Shown here: in pieces, positions 42,867-51,259 of the stretch | How positions within the stretch are numbered: the first letter of the stretch is position 1 | Layout of the letters: each line of letters starts with the position of its first letter | NCBI GenBank assembly: GCA_016124735.1 | Contig: WGMZ01000026.1 | Coordinates: 24,640 to 88,639 of the forward strand | DNA from: Bacteroidota bacterium | GTDB taxonomy: Bacteria > Bacteroidota > Bacteroidia > UBA8524 | Length of the DNA: 64,000 bases | Direction of reading: 5' to 3' | Notes under the pieces: model-generated | What the model was told of the DNA's origin: nothing | What the model saw: the letters and a program-made list of their open reading frames with translations, nothing else | Databases searched by the model: none | Made by a program: the position numbers and the translations under genes

Positions 42867-45362
42867 ATGCCCTTAGAATGGAACAGCGACGACTTCAATC
42901 CCTCTGAAACCAGCGATACCCTTTTCGCGGAAGTCATTTTACCATTCTCCCTTCCCAATACTTACACTTATCGTGTGCCCAGAGAATGGAACGAATTGAC
43001 CCAGGTTGGAAAACGGGTTGTGGTACCCTTTGGCAAAAAGAAATTTTACTCGGGAATGGTAGCGCATATTTCTTCTTACCCACCCAAAGGATATGAAGCA
43101 AAATACTTGCACAGTGTTTTAGACGATGAAGCCTTAATTGACCCTATCCATTTGAAGTTCTGGTCATGGATGGCCTCTTATTACCTCTGCAACCTGGGGG
43201 ATGTGATGAGCGCCGCACTCCCATCGGGGCTTAAATTGGCAAGCGAATCGCTGTTGATGCCGGACCCGGAGGCGGATTTAACCAATACGCCGCTTAGCGA
43301 TACGGAATTGACTATCATGGATTCCTTGTTAAAAAAGGAAGTAATGTCCATTACCGAAGTACAGGAAAATACCGGGATTAAAAATGTATTTCCCATTATT
43401 AAATCCCTGTACCTCAAAGGTCTGGTTTATACCGGGGAAGAAATGAAGGAGCGTTACAAACCAAAGCTTCGAACATTCATCCAATTGCAGCCGGAATTTC
43501 AAAATAATTCAGCTCTGAAAGAATTGCTCGATTATCTGGAAAAGCGTGCACCAAAACAAGCCGATGTCGTACTAAAGTATCTGGCTGTTAATGCTTTATA
43601 CGGATGGCAAGACAAACTTCAATTACAAAAGTCCCAGGACATCTCACCGGCCGCAATTAAAACACTTATAGAAAAAGGAGTCTTTTTACAGGAAGAGCGT
43701 CGGGTGGATCGCCTGGATACCACTTCGGAAAAAACATTGATTTATTCCCTCAATACTGAGCAGGAAAAAGCCAAACAACAAATCAAAGAATTTTGGGAAA
43801 GCAAGGAAGTGGTATTACTTCACGGTATTACGGGAAGTGGTAAATCCTTCATCTATTTTGATCTGATCCGGGAAGCCCTGGATGCAGGTAAACAAATTCT
43901 TTATCTATTACCTGAAATAGCATTGACTGTGCAATTGGTGGGAAAACTACGCGCCATTTTCAAAGAAGATGTTTTTATCAGTCACAGTCGGTTTAATGAA
44001 AACGAACGCGTTGAAGTTTTTCAAAAGGTAGCTTCCGGCGAACCCTGTGTGGTAATTGGAGCGCGGTCGTCTGTATTTCTTCCCTTTAAAAATCTGGGGC
44101 TCGTTGTAGTGGATGAGGAACATGATGCATCCTTCAAACAATACGACCCAGCACCGCGCTATCAGGGGCGGGACGCAGCTATCCTGCTGGCTTCTTTGTT
44201 TAAATCCCCTGTAATTCTTGGAAGCGCCACGCCTTCCCTTGAATCGTATTACAATGCCCGCAACGGAAAATATGGTCTGGTGCAACTCAAAGATCGGTTT
44301 GGTGAAGCGCACCTTCCTTTCATTGATCTGGTCGATCTGGGCGAGATGAAACGCAAAGGAAAAATGCGTCAATCCTTTTCTCAGGTTTTGTTGGATCGAA
44401 TTGAATACTCCATTAAATCGGATCGCCAGGCTATTTTATTTCAGAACCGCAAAGGATATGTTCCAATAATCCTCTGTAATCAATGTGGCTGGACACTGAA
44501 ATGCATCAGCTGCGACATTTCCATGACTTATTATAAGTCGAGCGACATGATGCGCTGCAATTATTGCGGGTATTCCAAACGCCCGGTGAAAGCTTGTCCA
44601 ACTTGTGGTAGCGAACATTTGGAGATGAGTGGATTCGGAACCGAAATGATTGAGGAAGAACTCCATCTTATTCATCCGGAATACCGTATCAGTCGTTTTG
44701 ATCAGAGTAGCATACGCGGAAAGCATGCGCACCATCGAATTGTACATGAATTTGAAGATCGGGAGATCGACATTTTGGTTGGGACACAAATGCTGGCCAA
44801 GGGATTGGATTTTGAGGGAGTAGATCTGGTCGGGGTCATTCATGCTGACCAGCTTTTGAATTTCCCGCATTTTCGCTCGTATGAAAGGGCATTCCAATTG
44901 CTAACACAGGTGTCAGGTCGTGCAGGACGACGCAGGGAGCCCGGAAATGTAATTATCCAAACCTATAAAACCGACCATCCTGTCCTTCAGGATGTAATCA
45001 ACCATGATTATGAGCGCTTTTTTCAGGGTGAATTGGGAGACCGTGACCGTTTTCAATATCCACCTTTTACCAAGCTGATTGAAGTCCAGTTGAAAAGCAT
45101 GGATTTAAACCTTTTAGAGGAAGCCTCTGCCCTTTTAGCACATCAGTTTAAGGGATTGCTTGGCAATCGGGTTTTAGGTCCGGAAACGCCCTATGTATCC
45201 AAAATCAGGAATTTTCATATTCGTAAAATGCTCATTAAGCTGGAACGGGATAAAATTTCTCATCTTAAAGTCAAGCAGGATTTGCGTTTGATTTTAGAAG
45301 AATTTCATACTCAAAAGAAATTTCGGGCGGTAAGAGTTCAATTCGATGTAGACCCTGCTTAG
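42867..45362 (+). CDS. priA: primosomal protein N' (PriA helicase)
   Basis: The 831-residue protein has the N-terminal 3'-end binding domain (about 20-120, LPFSLPNTYTYRVPREW), then a superfamily 2 helicase core. Walker A is GITGSGKSF (about 317-325), the DEAH-like box VVVDEEHD, and motif VI is QVSGRAGRR. The cysteine-rich zinc insertion (CNQCGWTLKCISCDIS, then CNYCGYSKRPVKACPTCG) binds two zinc ions. PriA restarts stalled replication forks. Length is slightly over E. coli PriA (732). The stop is two bases from the convergent sugar-transferase gene, with no terminator visible. Confidence 0.97.
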   Translation: MPLEWNSDDFNPSETSDTLFAEVILPFSLPNTYTYRVPREWNELTQVGKRVVVPFGKKKFYSGMVAHISSYPPKGYEAKYLHSVLDDEALIDPIHLKFWSWMASYYLCNLGDVMSAALPSGLKLASESLLMPDPEADLTNTPLSDTELTIMDSLLKKEVMSITEVQENTGIKNVFPIIKSLYLKGLVYTGEEMKERYKPKLRTFIQLQPEFQNNSALKELLDYLEKRAPKQADVVLKYLAVNALYGWQDKLQLQKSQDISPAAIKTLIEKGVFLQEERRVDRLDTTSEKTLIYSLNTEQEKAKQQIKEFWESKEVVLLHGITGSGKSFIYFDLIREALDAGKQILYLLPEIALTVQLVGKLRAIFKEDVFISHSRFNENERVEVFQKVASGEPCVVIGARSSVFLPFKNLGLVVVDEEHDASFKQYDPAPRYQGRDAAILLASLFKSPVILGSATPSLESYYNARNGKYGLVQLKDRFGEAHLPFIDLVDLGEMKRKGKMRQSFSQVLLDRIEYSIKSDRQAILFQNRKGYVPIILCNQCGWTLKCISCDISMTYYKSSDMMRCNYCGYSKRPVKACPTCGSEHLEMSGFGTEMIEEELHLIHPEYRISRFDQSSIRGKHAHHRIVHEFEDREIDILVGTQMLAKGLDFEGVDLVGVIHADQLLNFPHFRSYERAFQLLTQVSGRAGRRREPGNVIIQTYKTDHPVLQDVINHDYERFFQGELGDRDRFQYPPFTKLIEVQLKSMDLNLLEEASALLAHQFKGLLGNRVLGPETPYVSKIRNFHIRKMLIKLERDKISHLKVKQDLRLILEEFHTQKKFRAVRVQFDVDPA

Positions 45363-45364
45363 GG

Positions 45365-46786
45365 TTATTTTCCTCTTCCCTGAATCATAATCAGGACGGT
45401 ATACAAGAGTATTTTTATATCCACGGCAAGAGACATATTTTCAATATAAAGAATGTCGAATTTCAAGCGTTCCACCATTTGATCGACGTTTTCCGCGTAA
45501 CCGTATTTTACCTGTCCCCAGGATGTGATTCCGGGACGCACCCGCTGCAGTAATTTATAATGCGGTGCCTTTTGGATAATTTGATCAATAAAGTATTGCC
45601 TTTCCGGACGAGGTCCTACCAGGGACATATCTCCTTTCAGTACGTTGAAGAATTGCGGCAGTTCATCCAAACGAGTTTTTCTCAGAAAGTAGCCCAAACG
45701 AGTAACCCGGTTGTCATTTTCCTTCGCCAGCTGTGGGCCATTTGACTCTGCATCCACCCGCATCGTTCTGAATTTTATTATTTTAAATGGGATACCATTG
45801 AGACCAACTCTTTCCTGTCGATAGAGCATTGGACCTTTTGATGTGCTGATCACCATCAATCCAAGAATGCTTAAAAACGGGAAACCAATAACAATTGCCA
45901 GGAGCGAAACCAGGACATCCATACCTCTTTTGACGGATTCCTGCCAGGCAGGCATTAGTTGCCTTTTGACTTCAATCAGTGCCGGACCGAGAATATGATT
46001 AATTTTTACGGTACCACTGATAATATCATACATATCAGGAATGATTCGCACATTGACATGAACCCCTTCCAGTTCATTCAGTATTTCATTGATCTGATGA
46101 TGCTCAGATGATTCAATGGCAAGAATCACTTCCTGTGCCTCATCATCTCGCACAATTTGCCGTATATCCCGAATGTTTCCAAGGCAGGGAAGTTTATCCT
46201 TGAATACCGTTTCTTTGCCTCCGTTTAAACTGATATACCCCAGAAAACGAAATCCCTGGGACTTTTTCTCGTTTTCCAATTCATCGAATAATTCCCGTGC
46301 TTTCTGGTTTCCACCTACCAGAATCGTTTTAAAACCAATTATTCTCGACTGAATGGCCCGCTTCGTTTGCGTTGAAACGATAAAGCGGAACAAGGAAGTC
46401 AATACGAAATGGAAGCCAAATAAAATCAGGAATGTGAGGTAATAATCCCGATAGGTTTTCACTTCATCATCTAGTAATAAAAGGAAAAACAATACCAATA
46501 CACCCAGAAACGAGGTATTCAAGGTGATAACGAGTTCCCGTAAACGCGAACGTCTTAATACATCGCGGTACAAACCAATGAGGGTGTAGATGAATAGCCA
46601 ATAAAGCGGGACAATGATCAGGCCCAGGAGAAAATTAGAATCCGATTCAAAATCAAAAGGAACCCGATAGCCAAATTTTTGAGGTTCGATATATAATTTA
46701 CGAAACGCAAAAAGACTGAACCAACTGATTGCAGCGGCCAGGTAATCGAATAGCAGGTATTTTAACCGTTGTGATCTCTCGTTCAC
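45365..46786 (-). CDS. exopolysaccharide-initiating sugar transferase (WcaJ/PHPT-like)
   Basis: The 473-residue protein has four or five N-terminal membrane helices (about 10-130), a CoA-binding-like Rossmann domain (about 150-260, IGFKTILVGGNQKARELFDE) and the C-terminal bacterial sugar-transferase domain. That domain begins VKRGMDVLVSLLAI and includes FKIIKFRTM, RLDELPQFFNVLKGDMSLVG and PRPERQYF. Such enzymes move a hexose-1-phosphate onto undecaprenyl phosphate to start capsule or exopolysaccharide units. The start is GTG, overlapping the stop of the upstream lipoprotein gene by four bases. No other polysaccharide genes adjoin it. Confidence 0.92.
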   Translation of the reverse strand: MNERSQRLKYLLFDYLAAAISWFSLFAFRKLYIEPQKFGYRVPFDFESDSNFLLGLIIVPLYWLFIYTLIGLYRDVLRRSRLRELVITLNTSFLGVLVLFFLLLLDDEVKTYRDYYLTFLILFGFHFVLTSLFRFIVSTQTKRAIQSRIIGFKTILVGGNQKARELFDELENEKKSQGFRFLGYISLNGGKETVFKDKLPCLGNIRDIRQIVRDDEAQEVILAIESSEHHQINEILNELEGVHVNVRIIPDMYDIISGTVKINHILGPALIEVKRQLMPAWQESVKRGMDVLVSLLAIVIGFPFLSILGLMVISTSKGPMLYRQERVGLNGIPFKIIKFRTMRVDAESNGPQLAKENDNRVTRLGYFLRKTRLDELPQFFNVLKGDMSLVGPRPERQYFIDQIIQKAPHYKLLQRVRPGITSWGQVKYGYAENVDQMVERLKFDILYIENMSLAVDIKILLYTVLIMIQGRGK

Positions 46787-47634
46787 CCTTTTCTGTATAG
46801 GAGTTTCAAGTTATCCAAACGAATGACAGGGTCTATTATTTCCGCATTGGCAGAGCGGAAGAACACTCTGAATTTCACGTCTTTTCCCAGATTGAAAACT
46901 TCGTCGGTAAGATAAACGTATCCCTTCACCCAATTTTTCTCTGTATCATAAGGAGTTACAGAAGAGAGATAATTCACCTGGCTTGAGGTAACGGAGGTCA
47001 CACCAATTATAAAAGGAACATTTGTATTGTAATCAAGCTCAAGGATTACTTCCCTGCCATCTGTAGGTAAAACAAAAAGATCTTTCGTTTCAATCGTAAA
47101 GAACTGTTGGCCATTCCCCATATTTATTTCCAGGTAATTCCCCTCTATACGGATGTCCGGATCATTTTTCATGTAAAATGTATCGAATGAGCCGGAGCTA
47201 ATCTGAACCGAAGCGTCGTTGTCGTCAAAGTCTTCCAGCCAGACAAACTCTACATTATCCTCGTATTCAAATACAGGACGCAATGTATCTACTGCCAGGG
47301 TATTGAGGTGCATGAATTGCGCGTAATTCTTCATCATCGAATAAGGATGAAATCCATCACGCGCCAACCATTTGATCATTGGGCGAGCTTCCACGGTATA
47401 GTCTCCCTGATACAAAACCGGAAATGTAGTGGGTGCCGGATACGTCCCGATCGAATTGTCGTTGATCAGCGTATACACGTATCGGATGTCATTCAGTGCC
47501 GTTCCTTGTCCGGGGTGGCTCAACTGTATCGGTTTGTTTACATGGATATACGAGGGATCCGCAATCTCTTTTTTTCGGCATGCGAAAGTCCCGATGAGCA
47601 GGGTAACAAAAATTAAAACAAAAGCCTGTTTCAT
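46783..47634 (-). CDS. lipoprotein of unknown function
   Basis: The 283-residue protein has a lipoprotein signal (MKQAFVLIFVTLLIGTFACR, lipid Cys19) followed by RKKE and a mostly beta-rich chain. FVWLEDFDDNDASVQISSG and the closing VIRLDNLKLLYRKG look like a jelly-roll carbohydrate-binding type fold, though I cannot name a family. It is co-translated with the sugar-transferase gene, so a role in polysaccharide display or attachment is possible (inference). It lies 15 bases downstream of the oxidoreductase gene. Confidence 0.7.
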   Translation of the reverse strand: MKQAFVLIFVTLLIGTFACRKKEIADPSYIHVNKPIQLSHPGQGTALNDIRYVYTLINDNSIGTYPAPTTFPVLYQGDYTVEARPMIKWLARDGFHPYSMMKNYAQFMHLNTLAVDTLRPVFEYEDNVEFVWLEDFDDNDASVQISSGSFDTFYMKNDPDIRIEGNYLEINMGNGQQFFTIETKDLFVLPTDGREVILELDYNTNVPFIIGVTSVTSSQVNYLSSVTPYDTEKNWVKGYVYLTDEVFNLGKDVKFRVFFRSANAEIIDPVIRLDNLKLLYRKG

Positions 47635-47649
47635 ATTCGAGGTACGAAA

Positions 47650-48600
47650 TTACCGAATATTTACCTTGGATTGAATTTTTTCCAAAATCTGTGTGGCAAC
47701 ATTCAGGGCATCGTACCCATCCTGAACGCTCACGGCGGTCGGACGGTTGGAAACAATGCTTTCTCTAAAATGTTCAAGTTCCCGCATAAACGGAATAGTT
47801 TGGAAGTTATTATCCGGGGTTTTTATGAGTTGCTGAGATGCTGCTTCATCTTTGATAATCAATTCATCCGGTGTTTGTATTTCTGTCCGGTTTTCTAAAA
47901 AATCCATTCGGATGCATGCTTCTTCCTGATATACCTTGATTTCACATTCTTCAACGGGGCTTATTCTGTTGGCGGTAAGATTGGCCACACAACCATTGTC
48001 GAATTCTATACGCGCATTGGCAATATCTGGTTCTGTGCCAAATACATGAACACCGGTGGCCTGAATTGATTTCACATTGGAGCGAACCATACTCAGGACA
48101 ATATCGATGTCATGTATCATCATATCCATTACCACGTCCTGAAAGGGTTGCAATGGATTCCATGCTTGCAGTCTCCTGGACTCTATATACTGAGGTTTTA
48201 ATCCAAATTCCCTGGCTTGAATAAACGCCGGATTGAATCGCTCGACATGTCCCACCTGAATTTTTACATTTCCTTCATAGCCCAATTCAACCAGCACTTT
48301 CGCTTGCTCCACCGTATGAGTTATCGGTTTTTCAATAAATACATGTTTGCTTGCCTTTATAGCCATGCTCGCCAAATCAAAATGATGAATGGTGGGCGAA
48401 ACGATATCTATTGCATCCACGTCTTTAAGAAGGTCCTCAATTGCATCGTATCTTTTTATTCCGAACCGGGAAGCAGTGAGGCTTGCATTTTCATGATCCG
48501 GGTCTATGAAACCCACGAGGCGATACCCAGGAATATTCAGAATAATGCTGAGATGAATATTGCCAAGATGTCCGGCTCCGATGACGCCAATTCGAACCAT
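47650..48600 (-). CDS. Gfo/Idh/MocA-family NAD(P)-dependent oxidoreductase
   Basis: The 316-residue protein starts MVRIGVIGAGHLGNIHLS, a Rossmann GxGxxG site. FIEKPITHTVEQAK (about 83-96) holds the family's EKP motif, and a C-terminal beta-sheet domain follows. I chose the ATG at 48600; another in-frame ATG 42 bases earlier adds 14 residues ahead of the Rossmann strand. Members oxidise or reduce sugars and sugar nucleotides such as UDP-GlcNAcA. The substrate is unknown; nearness to the sugar transferase suggests nucleotide sugar synthesis. Confidence 0.9.
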   Translation of the reverse strand: MVRIGVIGAGHLGNIHLSIILNIPGYRLVGFIDPDHENASLTASRFGIKRYDAIEDLLKDVDAIDIVSPTIHHFDLASMAIKASKHVFIEKPITHTVEQAKVLVELGYEGNVKIQVGHVERFNPAFIQAREFGLKPQYIESRRLQAWNPLQPFQDVVMDMMIHDIDIVLSMVRSNVKSIQATGVHVFGTEPDIANARIEFDNGCVANLTANRISPVEECEIKVYQEEACIRMDFLENRTEIQTPDELIIKDEAASQQLIKTPDNNFQTIPFMRELEHFRESIVSNRPTAVSVQDGYDALNVATQILEKIQSKVNIR

Positions 48601-48686
48601 AGTGAAATAGATTACATTTGCGAAATTAATGAATGACAGCATCCGCGCGAGATTCCGTTATCAACGATGTAAAAAAACCGTAGCCT

Positions 48687-49331
48687 GTGAAGGACACTTA
48701 CAAACATAAAGGTCTGAGAAAACGATTGATAGAGACTTTGATCGAGAAAGGTATTGAAGATGAAAAGGTTCTTCAGGCCATGTTGCATGTACCCAGACAT
48801 TTATTTTTTGAAAAGGAATTCGAAGATTTCTCTTACGAGGATAAAGCTTATCCCATTGCAGATGGACAAACCATTTCACAGCCATACACGGTGGCAGCTC
48901 AGACCTCTCTTTTGGAAACCCGGCCGGGTATAAAAGTACTTGAAATAGGAACAGGCTCCGGCTATCAGGCGGCAGTACTGGCACAATTAAAAGTGAAATT
49001 ATACAGCGTGGAAAGGAAAAAATCACTCCACCAAAAAGCGCAGCACCTGTTGAATGAATTGGGGTATCAGGTGAACCTCCTCTATGGGGATGGAAGCCAG
49101 GGCTGGTTCAATCATGCTCCCTATGATCGTATTTTGGTCACTGCAGGAGCGCCGGAAATACCGCAAGCATTTGTTGATCAGTTAAAACCTGGTGGTCTGT
49201 TGATTATTCCCGTTGGGGATCAAGAAAATCAACGGATGATTCGTGCAATTAAGCAAGCAGATAGCAGCTTGATCATGGAAGACCATGGAGCCTTTCGTTT
49301 TGTTCCGCTGATTGGCAATGATGGCTGGTAA
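48687..49331 (+). CDS. pcm: protein-L-isoaspartate O-methyltransferase
   Basis: The 214-residue protein has the PCMT layout: VPRHLFFEKEFEDFSYEDKA, then ADGQTISQPYTVAAQTSLLE, then the SAM-binding LEIGTGSGYQAAVLAQL. It methylates isoaspartyl residues in aged proteins so they can be repaired. The start is GTG at 48687. The gene is divergent from the oxidoreductase and convergent with smpB, from which it is 12 bases distant. Confidence 0.95.
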   Translation: MKDTYKHKGLRKRLIETLIEKGIEDEKVLQAMLHVPRHLFFEKEFEDFSYEDKAYPIADGQTISQPYTVAAQTSLLETRPGIKVLEIGTGSGYQAAVLAQLKVKLYSVERKKSLHQKAQHLLNELGYQVNLLYGDGSQGWFNHAPYDRILVTAGAPEIPQAFVDQLKPGGLLIIPVGDQENQRMIRAIKQADSSLIMEDHGAFRFVPLIGNDGW

Positions 49332-49343
49332 TTTAAACCCGGC

Positions 49344-49793
49344 TTAATCACGGTAGCGGGAAAGTTCCCTTTCCACATCCTTTTTTTTGATGTCCTGTCT
49401 CTTATCAAAGGATTTTTTACCCCGGGCCAGGGCAATTTCTATTTTCGCAAAACCCCGTTCACTCTGAAACACACGAATAGGAACGATGGTAAGTCCTTTG
49501 TCCTTTAACTTATGCTGAAGGCGTGACAATTCACGCTTATGGAGCAACAATTTCCGTTTACGCAAAGGTTCATGGTTATTGATGTTCCCATATTTGAATT
49601 CGGCAAAATGAGCATTGATCAGAAAGAGTTCATTGTTTTCAAATGCGCAATAGGCTTCAGCGATAGAGGCATTTCCCAATCTCAGGGATTTGATCTCAGT
49701 GCCCATCAATTGAATGCCGGCCTCGTACTTATCCAGAAATTCGTACTCGAAACGTGCCTTTTTATTCAGTATGCTGATTCCGTCTTTGCTCAT
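49344..49793 (-). CDS. smpB: SsrA-binding protein SmpB
   Basis: The 149-residue protein shows the SmpB core: ILNKKARFEYEFLDKYEAGIQ, GTEIKSLRLGNASIAEAYC, and the basic C-terminal tail ALARGKKSFDKRQDIKKKDV that folds in the ribosomal mRNA channel. SmpB delivers tmRNA to stalled ribosomes. Its start overlaps the upstream thioesterase-like gene's stop by four bases (ATGA). The tmRNA gene itself is not in the window. Confidence 0.97.
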   Translation of the reverse strand: MSKDGISILNKKARFEYEFLDKYEAGIQLMGTEIKSLRLGNASIAEAYCAFENNELFLINAHFAEFKYGNINNHEPLRKRKLLLHKRELSRLQHKLKDKGLTIVPIRVFQSERGFAKIEIALARGKKSFDKRQDIKKKDVERELSRYRD

Positions 49794-50185
49794 GGTTTAA
49801 ATTGATTCATCAATCGATTGATTTTCTCCTTTTTCAGGATTTTCTGTCCGGTTTCACCGGAAGCCACCAACCGATTTCCCACCCTGGCCTCAAATGTTCC
49901 TATAACTTCGTGGCCATTGACAGCCTTCAGGGTGCCCGTAAAAACCACTTCCTGGCCTGCAAATGCCGGTGAATGATGATTTACATGCAAATAAGTTCCA
50001 ATCCCTTCTTCATCTGGCTCTTTCATGTCCAGTACAAATAAGCGGCACACCCATTCAGCATCCCTACCCAAAGCAAAAGTAGAATACAATGCATGCACCT
50101 CCCCTGTGTCAAATGCTGCACGGTCTTCCTCTCGTACCTTTCGGGTAAACAGTTTTGTATCGCCGACTTGAAATGGGTTAATCAT
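49790..50185 (-). CDS. hotdog-fold thioesterase-like protein
   Basis: The 131-residue protein looks like a single hotdog fold. A helix-bearing N-terminus (EVHALYSTFALGRDAEWVCR) is followed by HVNHHSPAFAGQEVVFTGTL and GTFEARVGNRLVASGETGQK, the strand pattern of FlK/YbgC-type acyl-CoA thioesterases. His residues at about 68-70 may serve the active site. Substrate unknown. It is co-translated with smpB. Confidence in the gene is high, in the function moderate. Confidence 0.72.
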   Translation of the reverse strand: MINPFQVGDTKLFTRKVREEDRAAFDTGEVHALYSTFALGRDAEWVCRLFVLDMKEPDEEGIGTYLHVNHHSPAFAGQEVVFTGTLKAVNGHEVIGTFEARVGNRLVASGETGQKILKKEKINRLMNQFKP

Positions 50186-50226
50186 GGGTGCAAATGTAGA
50201 AAAAAAGGCTGCGAAGGCCCATAAAA

Positions 50227-50248
50227 AAAGGCCTCTTACGAGGCCTTT
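50227..50248 (-). terminator. terminator of the Omp28 gene
   Basis: AAAGGCCTC-TTAC-GAGGCCTTT, a 9-bp perfect stem with T-run on the minus strand, placed just after the minus-strand stop at 50273. Confidence 0.9.
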
Positions 50249-50272
50249 CTTCTATTTTATGTAAAGAACAAA

Positions 50273-51166
50273 TTAGTCCCAGCCTTGGCTGGCTCCTAAT
50301 TTTACTTCCTGAGCATTCAAGATTTTGTGGCTTTGGGCATTGCTTCCAACCACATTTACAAAAGCAACAATTTTCACATTTGCTCCATTCATGCTGGATG
50401 CGTCAAAGCTGAAAGATTTTTCAAATTTACCGCCAGCCTTAATAGCAGAAGCATCGATTACGTCGCCCATGGTTTGGCTGGAAAGAACTTTTCTCAATAC
50501 ATGATTGTGCTCGTAACCTGTCACAACGCTAGGAAGATTGTAGAATGGATTATTTGGATCATTATTAGGGTAATCTTTTGAGTAATAGTTGTGCTGATCG
50601 TAAGCAGATCCTTTACCAGTAACTTTGTCTTCTATAACCATCACCGTTAAACGAAGGTCACCCTGGATCTCCTGATTGAATCCAGCAGTTACTTTGATAG
50701 CATCAGTACTCTGTGCATCAATTTTCAATCCGCAAGGAGCAGTATTTTTCAACTGATCAGTGGCATTATCAGCCCACCAACCACGATTCATTACAACGGT
50801 TTTGTTATCCTCCATAGCGGGAAGACGTCCAACCATTCCAGAAGGAAATCCTGAAATTGTAAATGCATTCTTGTAATCAGTGTAGGCTGCAATTTGCATT
50901 CCGTCACCATAATGGATAGAAACACCAATTGCATTTTCGTTTGCAGAAACAATGTTTCCTAAACGATAGGCTCCATCGATGCAGTAACCGCACCATGCAC
51001 CAGTAAATTCTTCGACTACAACTTTTTGAGTAAAAGAGGATGGTACCGCATCATTGTTGCTATTGGTACCCGAGTCTTTTGCCGTGTCTTTTGAGCAAGA
51101 GCTCAATGCAAATGCAGAAATAACCACAAATGCCGCCAAGTAGATTTTTTTCATTCCGTATTTCAT
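50273..51166 (-). CDS. Omp28-related outer-membrane lipoprotein with thioredoxin-like CGYC motif
   Basis: The 297-residue protein has a lipoprotein signal with ALSSC (Cys24 from the ATG at 51166; an ATG at 51154 is also possible). VVVEEFTGAWCGYCIDGAYRL (Cys59 and Cys62) is typical of the Omp28 family, which resembles thioredoxin folds. The second half (about 150-297) is beta-rich. Omp28 of Porphyromonas is a surface protein with adhesin properties; a redox role is also possible because the CxxC is kept. The gene has its own promoter and terminator, so it is monocistronic. Confidence 0.9.
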   Translation of the reverse strand: MKYGMKKIYLAAFVVISAFALSSCSKDTAKDSGTNSNNDAVPSSFTQKVVVEEFTGAWCGYCIDGAYRLGNIVSANENAIGVSIHYGDGMQIAAYTDYKNAFTISGFPSGMVGRLPAMEDNKTVVMNRGWWADNATDQLKNTAPCGLKIDAQSTDAIKVTAGFNQEIQGDLRLTVMVIEDKVTGKGSAYDQHNYYSKDYPNNDPNNPFYNLPSVVTGYEHNHVLRKVLSSQTMGDVIDASAIKAGGKFEKSFSFDASSMNGANVKIVAFVNVVGSNAQSHKILNAQEVKLGASQGWD

Positions 51167-51182
51167 GTTTGAATTTGAATAA

Positions 51183-51213
51183 CAAATATTTAAAGTTCTG
51201 ATCACATTTCCAA
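51183..51213 (-). promoter_or_regulatory. promoter of the Omp28 gene
   Basis: On the minus strand TTG (51213-51211), 20 bases, AATATTTG (51190-51183), a 7/8 match to TAnnTTTG. It predicts a leader of about a dozen bases before the ATG at 51166. Confidence 0.6.
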
Positions 51214-51218
51214 AAAAT

Positions 51219-51248
51219 AAGAAGGGTATTGATCTATATACCCCTCTT
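51219..51248 (-). terminator. terminator of the OmpA-family gene
   Basis: On the minus strand AAGAGGGGTAT and ATACCCTTCTT form an 11-bp stem with one G-U pair, followed by ATTTTTTG. It sits just after the stop at 51260 and also overlaps the promoter region of the next gene. Confidence 0.8.
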
Positions 51249-51259
51249 ATTCATCGATT

